Assembly: GCF_030269605.1 (NCBI RefSeq)
Contig: NZ_BSTQ01000009.1
Span: 186,001 to 250,000 of the forward strand
DNA length: 64,000 bases
Source of the DNA: Lentzea sp. NBRC 105346
GTDB taxonomy: Bacteria; Actinomycetota; Actinomycetes; Mycobacteriales; Pseudonocardiaceae
Reading direction: 5' to 3'
In this document: piece after piece, positions 50,133 to 57,566 of the stretch
Position numbering within the stretch: position 1 is the first letter of the stretch
How the letters are laid out: each line of letters starts with the position of its first letter
The notes under the pieces: generated by a model
What the model was told of the DNA's origin: nothing
Seen by the model: only the letters and a program-made list of their open reading frames with translations
Databases searched by the model: none
Translations under genes and position numbers: made by a program

Positions 50133-50975
50133 ATGAGACGAACAAGTGTTGTTGTGGCGCTGATGACAACGGGCTTCTTCGCAGCCTCGCCGGCGGCTGT
50201 GGCGGATGACGCGTGGGGCGTCACGACCTGTGGTCAGGAGCCTTCCCCGTTGTGCGAGGTTTCGGCGGGGACGCGCCCGGACGGTTCGACGACCAGCGGT
50301 CAGCGCCCGGTCAACGGGACAGAGCAGAACGACGACGGCCGCTTCGGTTGTCGGTACGTGCCTGCTGGGCCAGGGCCCGGCCAGGAAACGCCGAAGGAAC
50401 CCGGCGGCTGGTTCATGTTGCTGTGCTCGCCCGACGGAAAGGATCCGGACTCCCGCGGCCCGATCTGGGTTCCCGCTGGGGCCGCCGCCGCACCACCTCT
50501 CACACCTGAGCAGGTAGCACAGATCGCCCGCAGGCAGCTGCGCCTGCCCACGCCGAGGATCATGGCGAGCCCGGCTGGAGACCAGCTGGTCAACCTGCCC
50601 ACCTGGATGTGGCTGGATCGCAGCAGCTGGACTGACGTCTCGGCCACGGCGTCCGTGCCCGGAGTATCCGTGACCGCTAAAGCAACGCCCACCTCGGTGA
50701 TCTGGTCCATGGGGGACGGCAGTTCGGTCACCTGCATCGGCGCGGGCACCTCGTTCCCGGCTGACGGCGACCCGAAGGGCACATCGCCCGACTGCGGGCA
50801 CACGTACAAGTCGTCGTCGGCAGGGCGTCCAGCAGAGGCCTTCCCCGTGACCGCCACTGTGCAGTGGACGGTGACTTGGTCCGGTGCGGGGCAGAGCGGG
50901 ACGTTCCCGAACCTGTCGACCAACGCTTCAGCCGCGTTCCGGGTCGCCGAGAGCCAAGGAATCACCACCGGCTGA
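50133..50975 (+). CDS. Secreted protein of the Tad operon
   Basis: 280 residues. Signal peptide cleaved near AVADDAW (about residue 25). Central disulphide-rich part with GCRYVPAGPGPGQETP, then a C-terminal beta domain (SVTAKATPTSVIWSMGDGSS) resembling a PKD/immunoglobulin-like fold. Such proteins are regularly found with actinobacterial Tad genes. Role at the cell surface is inferred. Confidence 0.75.
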   Translation: MRRTSVVVALMTTGFFAASPAAVADDAWGVTTCGQEPSPLCEVSAGTRPDGSTTSGQRPVNGTEQNDDGRFGCRYVPAGPGPGQETPKEPGGWFMLLCSPDGKDPDSRGPIWVPAGAAAAPPLTPEQVAQIARRQLRLPTPRIMASPAGDQLVNLPTWMWLDRSSWTDVSATASVPGVSVTAKATPTSVIWSMGDGSSVTCIGAGTSFPADGDPKGTSPDCGHTYKSSSAGRPAEAFPVTATVQWTVTWSGAGQSGTFPNLSTNASAAFRVAESQGITTG

Positions 50976-51060
50976 TTGCTCAACACATCCGTTAGATCCA
51001 GGCACGTCGAACAGCTGAACCGACGTGTCGCGATGAAGTCATGCCTTAAGGGGGCCCGTG

Positions 51061-51744
51061 ATGACCGCGAGCAGCGATCTGATCAACACGAAACCACCGG
51101 CCAGCTCGTCTCTGCGATGGACGTCGCGCGACGGCAAGCCACCAAGGCGGTGGAGCAACCGTCGTCGGCGCGTTCCGCATCTGCTGCTGGGGCTCATGCT
51201 GGTCCCCGCTTGCGGCGTCGGGGGCGCGGTTCTCGCGACTGAACTGGAAGACAGAGACAGCGTCCTCGCGCTCGCCCGTCCAGTTGCGGCTGGCCAAGTC
51301 CTTGCGGCCCAAGACCTTCGCCAGGTCGCGCTGGCAGCGGGCTCGGAGCTGGACGTGATCGTCGCGTCGGCCGCCTCAACGGTCGTCGGGCAGCCTCTCG
51401 CGTTCAGCCTGCCCCAAGGTTCGCTCGTAACACGTTCGGTGCTCGGCGCTCCTCAGGTTCCTCAGCAGGGCAAAGCGATCGCGGCCGTTGGTCTCAAGCC
51501 GGGGCAGTTCCCACCGGACCTCTCGCCGGGCACGACCGTCGCCGTCCTGCTCACTCCTGGACAAGGAACGTCGGCGGAGTCGACACCCAAGTCCTGGACC
51601 GCGGTGGTACTCGGCGTCACCGGGCGCGCGAACGAGCAGACCACGGTCGTCTCGTTGCACATGTCCGAATCGGACGGTCGCGCGTTGTCGTCGGCACCAG
51701 CAGGCCAGCTGAGCCTGCTCGCGATCGCGGGAGGGAACCGCTGA
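51061..51744 (+). CDS. SAF domain protein, CpaB/RcpC-like
   Basis: 227 residues from the ATG at 51061 with AAGGGGG upstream. One N-terminal membrane helix (about 43-62), then a SAF domain (VLALARPVAAGQVLAAQDL; VVGQPLAFSLPQGSLVTRSV). CpaB-type proteins help the pilus subunit cross the envelope. The stop overlaps the next start (TGATG). Confidence 0.85.
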   Translation: MTASSDLINTKPPASSSLRWTSRDGKPPRRWSNRRRRVPHLLLGLMLVPACGVGGAVLATELEDRDSVLALARPVAAGQVLAAQDLRQVALAAGSELDVIVASAASTVVGQPLAFSLPQGSLVTRSVLGAPQVPQQGKAIAAVGLKPGQFPPDLSPGTTVAVLLTPGQGTSAESTPKSWTAVVLGVTGRANEQTTVVSLHMSESDGRALSSAPAGQLSLLAIAGGNR

Positions 51745-52529
51745 TGCTCATCGCCGTCTGCTCGTTGAAGAGTTCTCCAGGTGTCACCACTCTTGCGGTG
51801 GCGCTGGGTGCGCGGTGGCCGGGGCCGGAGGTTCCGGTGGTAGTGGAGGCCGACCCCGCTGGGGGCGACCTGATGACCCGATTCCGGTTGAGCTCCGAGC
51901 TGACGTTGGTTCGGCTGGCTGCTTCAACCCGTTTCCGCGCGGACCAGCTGGCGCACCACGCTCAGTTCCTTCCAGACGGGTTGCGGGTGCTGCCTGGACC
52001 CGTCCAAGCGGAGCAAGCCCGTGCAGCACTGGGTTTGTTGGCTACCGGCGCGTCGTCACCCTTGCGCCGCGCCGGCGATCGGGCGGACACCGCCGTGATC
52101 GCCGACTGCGGCCGGGTGGACCCGGACTCTCCGGCGTTGTCGATCATCCGGAGCGCGGACGCGATGTTGCTCGTTGCGCGTCCGCGCGACGACGAGCTCG
52201 CCCACGTTGCCCTCAAGCTCGAAGCTGCACAGCGATGGTCCCAACGCCCCTGTTTTGTCTTGGCGGGCCACGGCCACCGCGTCGGCTACGTGTCGAATGA
52301 GCTGCGCATTCCGGTCATGGCGCACATCCCCTACGACGTGAAGGGCGCGGAAGCCCTGTGCGGTCAAGGAGGCAGCCGGAGCGGGCCGAACAGGTCGGCG
52401 CTGGGTAGGGCAGCGGCCAAGCTCGCGCTCAGCCTTCGCGGGAGTCTGATCGCGTCTGCGCCAGAGGCGAGCTCGCAGCCCCTACTCGCTTCGGTCGGGC
52501 AGCCCCGCCAGAACGGAGCGGGGTCATGA
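51744..52529 (+). CDS. ParA/MinD-like ATPase, CpaE/TadZ-like
   Basis: 261 residues. The deviant P-loop region reads CSLKSSPGVTTLAVALG (no canonical GK[ST]), with the later VVVEADPAGGDL and VIADCGRVD Walker B-like segment. TadZ proteins position the machinery at the pole and often have degenerate P-loops. Overlaps the CpaF gene start (ATGA). Confidence 0.82.
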   Translation: MLIAVCSLKSSPGVTTLAVALGARWPGPEVPVVVEADPAGGDLMTRFRLSSELTLVRLAASTRFRADQLAHHAQFLPDGLRVLPGPVQAEQARAALGLLATGASSPLRRAGDRADTAVIADCGRVDPDSPALSIIRSADAMLLVARPRDDELAHVALKLEAAQRWSQRPCFVLAGHGHRVGYVSNELRIPVMAHIPYDVKGAEALCGQGGSRSGPNRSALGRAAAKLALSLRGSLIASAPEASSQPLLASVGQPRQNGAGS

Positions 52530-53908
52530 CTCGCGCCTTGGCAGGCCCAGCAGAGCTACCGTACAAGGCGGCTGGAGAGGCAGCTGCGGTTGACCGGTTG
52601 CGCCAACACTTGCGCAACTCGCTGTCAGAACAGCTCGGTCAGCGCATTCGGAGCGATGAGGCCGCTGAACGACCGCCGATGAACGCGCAGCAGCGACAGC
52701 GTCTGGCCGAAGCGATACTCACCGACGCCGCGGAAGCACACGCTCGTGCCGAGCTCCACAACACGGCGGACGGCGGGATGCTGGTCACTCCGGACGTCGA
52801 GCAGCGAATGATCAAGCAGGTCCTCGACGAGGTCTTCGGCTTGGCCGGCCTCGAACCGCTGCTGGCTGATCACGACATCGAGAACATCAACATAAACGGT
52901 GACCGCGTGTTCGTCCGGCGCGCCGATGGAAGCCGCAGGCGCCTGCCACCCGTCGTCGGCTCGGACACCGAGCTCGTCGAGCTGATCCGCGACCTCGCGG
53001 CCCGATCAGGTGTAGAGGAACGTCGGTTCGACCGCGGCTCGCCGATCGTGAACTTCCAGCTGCCCGGCGGCGAGCGCGTGTCCGCGGTCATGGCCGTGAC
53101 AACGCGGCCGTCTGTGTCGATTCGTCGTCACCGCTTCTCCAGGGTGAACCTGGCGCAGCTTCGCGAACTCGGCAGCATCGATCTGGCTCTGGAGAGCTTC
53201 CTGGCAGCCGTCGTACGAGCCAAGCGCAACGTGCTGGTCACCGGCGGCACCTCGATCGGCAAGACCACGATGCTCCGCGGCCTTGCCTCGGCCATTCCGT
53301 GCTGGGAGCGGCTCGTCACCATCGAGGACGTCTTCGAGCTCGGCCTGGGCGAGGATGCCGATCTTCATCCAGACGTCGTGCCCTTGCAGGCCCGAGAGCC
53401 GAACATCGAGGGCCAAGGCGGAATCTCGATGTCTGATCTCGTCTGGCAGTCGTTGCGGATGAGCCCTGACAGGGTGATCGTCGGAGAGGTTCGCGGCCCG
53501 GAGGTCATCCCGCTGACCAACGCGATGTCCATGGGCAACGACGGCTCGATGGGCACCTTGCACTCCAGCTCCAGCCAGGGCGCGTTCACCAAGCTCGCCG
53601 CCTACGCCGTGCAGGGACCTGAACGGTTGCCGATCGAGGCGACCAACCTCCTGGTCGCCTCGGCGCTGCACTTCGTCGTCCACCTGGACAAGCCGCGGGA
53701 CGACGCCAGCAAGCGCGTCGTGTCGTCGGTGAGAGAGGTGGTCGGGGCCGAAGGCGCACAGGTCATCAGCAACGAGTGCTGGCGCCCTGGCCCGGATCGG
53801 CGCGCTGTTCCAGCCGCACCCCTTCGGACCGACACTGTCGACCTGCTCGTCGAAGCGGGCTACGACCCCGGTCTCTGCGACCGGAGTGACGGGTGGTGGA
53901 GGCCATGA
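52526..53908 (+). CDS. CpaF/TadA secretion ATPase
   Basis: 460 residues. Walker A GGTSIGKTT (240-248; SI replaces the usual GS), Asp box and Walker B IVGEVRG, His box LHSSSSQ. It is a hexameric ATPase that powers extension of Tad/Flp pili. Overlaps TadB downstream (ATGA). Confidence 0.93.
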   Translation: MTRALAGPAELPYKAAGEAAAVDRLRQHLRNSLSEQLGQRIRSDEAAERPPMNAQQRQRLAEAILTDAAEAHARAELHNTADGGMLVTPDVEQRMIKQVLDEVFGLAGLEPLLADHDIENININGDRVFVRRADGSRRRLPPVVGSDTELVELIRDLAARSGVEERRFDRGSPIVNFQLPGGERVSAVMAVTTRPSVSIRRHRFSRVNLAQLRELGSIDLALESFLAAVVRAKRNVLVTGGTSIGKTTMLRGLASAIPCWERLVTIEDVFELGLGEDADLHPDVVPLQAREPNIEGQGGISMSDLVWQSLRMSPDRVIVGEVRGPEVIPLTNAMSMGNDGSMGTLHSSSSQGAFTKLAAYAVQGPERLPIEATNLLVASALHFVVHLDKPRDDASKRVVSSVREVVGAEGAQVISNECWRPGPDRRAVPAAPLRTDTVDLLVEAGYDPGLCDRSDGWWRP

Positions 53909-54774
53909 CCACCTTGCTCTTCGGGCTGCTCGGGGCTGGTTTGGCTGCCGGTGTTCTGCTTGTCATCGCTGGTTGGCGTGGACGACCCGTCACCGAGACG
54001 AAGCCACGTCGGCGCGAAGTGCCCGCCCTGAGACTCGATCAGAGGAACTTCGGTCATGCTGCACTTGCGGTGCTCGTGGGGCTCGGCGTCGGCATGTTCA
54101 CCGGCTGGGTGGTGGGCGGCGTCCTGAGCCTGCTCGCAGTGCTCGGGCTCCCGCGGATACTGGGATCGAACGTCGGCCATCAGCGTCAGCTCGAACGCAT
54201 CGAGGCGATCGCCAGCTGGACGGAGATGCTGCGCGACACGCTCGTCGCCGCGGCTGGTCTGGAACAAGCGATCCTCGCCACCGCTTCAACCTGCCCGGAA
54301 CCGATCCGCGACGAGGTCGCCGAGCTTGCGGTGAAGCTGGAACGCGGCGAGCGCCTCGGGCCAGTACTTCGCGACCTCGCCGACCAGCTTCAAGACCCCA
54401 TTGCGGACCTGGTCGTCTCGGCGCTGGTGCTGGCCTCCGAGCATCAGGCACGACAACTCGCAGACCTGCTCGGCGAGCTCGCCGTCGAAGCACGCGAACA
54501 AGCGACGATGCGGATGCGGGTTGACGCCGGGCGAGCTCGTTCGCGGACCAGCGTGCGAGTCATCGTGATCACCACCCTGCTGTTCGCCGCTGGCCTGGTG
54601 GTCTTCAACCGCGACTACCTCAGTCCGTTCGACTCGGCGTTCGGCCAGTTCGTGCTGCTGCTCGTCGGAGCGCTGTTCGTGACGGCGTTCGCGTGGTTGA
54701 CCAGGATCGCGCGGTTCCGCGAGCCCGAGCGGTTCCTCACTGGCCTGAGTACGGACATGGGAGCGACACGGTGA
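53905..54774 (+). CDS. TadB-like type II/IV secretion inner-membrane protein (GspF domain)
   Basis: 289 residues from the ATG at 53905 with GGAGG upstream. N-terminal membrane helices, then the GspF/T2SSF cytoplasmic domain (ASWTEMLRDTLVAAAGLEQA), then two C-terminal helices. Forms the membrane platform with TadC. Overlaps the next gene start (GTGA). Confidence 0.9.
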   Translation: MTTLLFGLLGAGLAAGVLLVIAGWRGRPVTETKPRRREVPALRLDQRNFGHAALAVLVGLGVGMFTGWVVGGVLSLLAVLGLPRILGSNVGHQRQLERIEAIASWTEMLRDTLVAAAGLEQAILATASTCPEPIRDEVAELAVKLERGERLGPVLRDLADQLQDPIADLVVSALVLASEHQARQLADLLGELAVEAREQATMRMRVDAGRARSRTSVRVIVITTLLFAAGLVVFNRDYLSPFDSAFGQFVLLLVGALFVTAFAWLTRIARFREPERFLTGLSTDMGATR

Positions 54775-55664
54775 TCACCATGGCGTTCTGGGGAATCGGC
54801 CTGGGCATTGGGCTGTGGATGCTCGCGGTGTACGTCTTCCCGCCACGACCGTCGCTACGCGCCCTGGTGAACCAGCTGCAGGCCGATCCTCCGTCGGCTC
54901 CGATACTCACCGCGAACTCTGCGGGCTGGGCTCTGAGCGTGGGCAAGCCGTTCGTCGGCACCCTGAGTTCTGTTGGCGTGCCGAGCAAGCCGCTCCGGGA
55001 TGACCTCGCGGTCATCGGCAAGGGCGTCGACCACCATCTGGCGGAGAAGGCAGTCCTTGCTTTGACCGGCATGCTGTTGCCTCCGCTCGTACAACTCGTG
55101 CTTGTCGTTGCCGATGCTGGTCTCGGCTGGGAGATCCTGCTCGCGGCCAGCGTTCTGTTCGGCGTCAGTGGCTTCTTCTGTCCAGACATCAACGTCCACC
55201 GAGAGGCTGAACGGCGTCGCTCGACGTTCCGGCACGCCTTGTCCGCCTACCTCAACCTGATTCGTGTCCTATTGGCAGGCGGGGCTGGTGTCGACGGCGC
55301 ACTGAAGTACGCGGGCAACGTCGGCAAGGGATGGGCTTTCGACCAGCTTCGCCACGCCCTCGTCACCTCGAGGCTCACCCGAAGCACACCGTGGTCCGCC
55401 CTGCGTCAGCTCGGTGTGGAGCTGGGCGTGCAGCCGCTGACCGAGCTCGCCGCCTCGGTGAGCCTCGCCGGTACCGAGGGCGCTCGCGTTCGCGCCAGCC
55501 TCGCCGCGAAAGCCACCGCACTCCGAACGCGGGAGCTGACTCTCGCCGAAAGCGCGGCACAGGCCGCCACGGAACGGATGAGCGTCCCCGTGGTGGTGCT
55601 TTGCGCCGGCTTCCTGATCTTCATCGGTTTCCCTGCAGTGGCAAACGTGCTCGGAGGGCTCTGA
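54771..55664 (+). CDS. TadC-like inner-membrane protein (GspF domain)
   Basis: 297 residues from a GTG at 54771. Helix near 5-25, another pair near 105-140, GspF-type domain (ALSAYLNLIRVLLAGGAGVD), C-terminal helix PVVVLCAGFLIFIGFPAV. Partner of TadB. Followed by the Flp-like pilin. Confidence 0.9.
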   Translation: MITMAFWGIGLGIGLWMLAVYVFPPRPSLRALVNQLQADPPSAPILTANSAGWALSVGKPFVGTLSSVGVPSKPLRDDLAVIGKGVDHHLAEKAVLALTGMLLPPLVQLVLVVADAGLGWEILLAASVLFGVSGFFCPDINVHREAERRRSTFRHALSAYLNLIRVLLAGGAGVDGALKYAGNVGKGWAFDQLRHALVTSRLTRSTPWSALRQLGVELGVQPLTELAASVSLAGTEGARVRASLAAKATALRTRELTLAESAAQAATERMSVPVVVLCAGFLIFIGFPAVANVLGGL

Positions 55665-55703
55665 ACGACCCGCGTACCCAGTTAAGGCAGTTAGGAGAGG
55701 TCG

Positions 55704-55892
55704 ATGTTCATCGAGGTTCAGTTTCTCGTCGTCTACGTTCAGGCCGGTCTGGAGAAGATCCGCCGTGACGACCGCGGCTACTCGACCGAGTTCGTCGTCG
55801 GCACCGCGTTGCTGGTGTCCGCGACGATCGCGGCGGTCGCCTTCATCGTCGCCAAGATCATCCAGAAGGCACAGAGCATTCCGATCGAGTGA
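55704..55892 (+). CDS. Flp-like major pilin candidate
   Basis: 62 residues. A short basic leader (EKIRRDDRGYSTEF) precedes one hydrophobic helix (VVGTALLVSATIAAVAFIVA), as in Flp-type prepilins where the peptidase cuts before the helix after a Gly. GY at 25-26 with Glu 29 (position +4/+5) fits the class. Small size and location fit the main pilin. Confidence 0.8.
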   Translation: MFIEVQFLVVYVQAGLEKIRRDDRGYSTEFVVGTALLVSATIAAVAFIVAKIIQKAQSIPIE

Positions 55893-56302
55893 TGGCGATG
55901 CTTCGGCTCATTCGACGCGTTTGCCGCGACCAGAAGGGGAGCGGCACAGCCGAGCTCGTGATCGTCATGCCGGTGCTGTTCTTGCTGTTCCTGTCGATCG
56001 TGCAGTTCGCGCTGTACATGCACGCGGCGCACATCGCTCAAGCCGCTGCGGCACAAGCGCTGTCCGCGGCCCGTGTTTCCGGTGGAAGTGCTGGAGCCGG
56101 CACTACGGCAGGGCAGCAGATGCTCGCACAGCTCGGCAGGGGACCGCTTCGCGAGCCATCCGTACGAGCACAACGCGGCGCTGATCAAGCGTCCGTGCAG
56201 GTTCGAGGAAAGGCGGTCAGCGTGATTCCGTTCGTCACCCTCGCGGTTCGTGCCGAAGCCGTCGGTCCCGTCGAGAAGTTCTCACCGGCGGTGTCGCCAT
56301 GA
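55892..56302 (+). CDS. TadE-like pseudopilin
   Basis: 136 residues. Leader RDQKGSGTAELVIVMPVLFLLFL: Gly before SGTAE and the +5 Glu typical of TadE. Then a soluble domain. Minor pilin or surface protein. ATGs overlap neighbours at both ends. Confidence 0.88.
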   Translation: MAMLRLIRRVCRDQKGSGTAELVIVMPVLFLLFLSIVQFALYMHAAHIAQAAAAQALSAARVSGGSAGAGTTAGQQMLAQLGRGPLREPSVRAQRGADQASVQVRGKAVSVIPFVTLAVRAEAVGPVEKFSPAVSP

Positions 56303-56727
56303 AGTTGATCCAAGTACTGCGCGATGACCGAGGCTCAGCTGCGGCCGAGCTGGCGTTGGTCGCACCGTTGATGGTTCTCCTTCTGCTATTCGTGGTCCTC
56401 TGCGGGCGTCTGGCGACGACGCAAGTGCGGATCAGCGACGTCGCGCATCAGGCCGTTCGCGCGGCGACTTCAGCTCGGACTCCGGTGCAAGCCAGCGCCG
56501 CGGCTCACGCCACCGCCGAGGCTTCGCTCGCCGCCGCGGGCATCACCTGCCAGTCGCTGTCGGTGCACGTCGACGCCGGCGATCTCCGGCCTGGCGTCAC
56601 GGTGACCGTGACCGTCTCGTGCGTTGTCGGCCTCCAGGACCTAACAGCGCTCGGCGTTCCCGGAAGTCGCACCCTCAGCAGCAGTTTCTCCTCGGTCGTC
56701 GATCTATGGCGAGGAGTTCGGCCATGA
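56299..56727 (+). CDS. TadE/TadF-like pseudopilin
   Basis: 142 residues. RDDRGSAAAELALVAPLMVL has the same Gly-x4-Glu processing site, followed by a helix and a soluble part with two Cys (ITCQS, VSCVV). Coupled upstream and downstream by ATGA overlaps. Confidence 0.88.
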   Translation: MKLIQVLRDDRGSAAAELALVAPLMVLLLLFVVLCGRLATTQVRISDVAHQAVRAATSARTPVQASAAAHATAEASLAAAGITCQSLSVHVDAGDLRPGVTVTVTVSCVVGLQDLTALGVPGSRTLSSSFSSVVDLWRGVRP

Positions 56728-57143
56728 ACCTGTCAGAGCGTCTGCGTGGCGATCAGCACGGCCGTGTCAGCGCGTACGTGGTGATCACGGCGACCGCGGC
56801 GCTGGCGTTCGGGGGGCTCGTACTCGACGGTGGACTCGCGCTGGCCGCCAAAGTTCGCGCGATGGGGCAGGCGCAGGAAGCAGCTCGGGCCGGCGCGCAG
56901 GAGATCGACCTGACTGCCTACCGAACTAACGGCACCTTGAGGCTGCAGCCGGATCGGGCCGTCGCCGCCGCGCACAACTACCTCGCCGCCGCGCACTACA
57001 TCGGCTCAGTCTCCGTCAGCAACAACACCGTCAACGTCAGCGTGACGATCAACCAACGAACGCAGCTCCTGGGATTGGTCGCGGTCGACACGATCACGGT
57101 GACGGGACGCGGTGAAGCGCAGCCGCAACGCGGAATCTCTTAG
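56724..57143 (+). CDS. TadG/TadE-like pilus assembly protein
   Basis: 139 residues from the ATG at 56724. RGDQHGRVSAYVVITATAAL and FGGLVLDGGLALAAKVRAMG resemble the N-terminal region of TadG-like proteins (short version). The C-terminal beta part is about 60 residues. Probably a membrane-anchored assembly or minor pilin component. Confidence 0.82.
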   Translation: MNLSERLRGDQHGRVSAYVVITATAALAFGGLVLDGGLALAAKVRAMGQAQEAARAGAQEIDLTAYRTNGTLRLQPDRAVAAAHNYLAAAHYIGSVSVSNNTVNVSVTINQRTQLLGLVAVDTITVTGRGEAQPQRGIS

Positions 57144-57161
57144 TAGGAAGGAAATCCGGAG

Positions 57162-57566
57162 ATGACGACGATCGACGACATCGCGCGGCGCGTGGAGGAC
57201 GCTGACTCGGCTCGCAGTGCACGACGGACCAAAGCTGCCCAGCTCGTTGGTGAACTTGTGTATGAACGCGTCGCAGTGGTTCAACGACTTGCAGACATCG
57301 ATCAGCAGATCGGCGATGCCATCGTCGAGAACGGCGATGTGATCACGGTGGACGAGCTGGCCAAGTTCACCGGCGTGTCTGCGGGTGATCTGGCGCAGAT
57401 CCTCGACTCGCGCAAGCACTCACGCGGAAGGCGCAGGAAGAGCGCCGCCCGTTCAGGACCTGGCCGCAGCGGACGCGGCCGGACCGCGGACACCTCCGAA
57501 CCGCAAGCGCAGGTGGCTTCCTCAGCGGAAGAGTCCGTTGCTGAGAAGGAAATAGGCACGTCATGA
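57162..57566 (+). CDS. Small basic protein in the Tad operon
   Basis: 134 residues. A helical N-terminal part (RVEDADSARSARRTKAAQLV and later VDELAKFTGVSAGDLAQILD, HTH-like) and a Lys/Arg/Ser-rich tail. Resembles small DNA-binding or scaffold proteins; no family recognised. Overlaps the next start (ATGA). Confidence 0.65.
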   Translation: MTTIDDIARRVEDADSARSARRTKAAQLVGELVYERVAVVQRLADIDQQIGDAIVENGDVITVDELAKFTGVSAGDLAQILDSRKHSRGRRRKSAARSGPGRSGRGRTADTSEPQAQVASSAEESVAEKEIGTS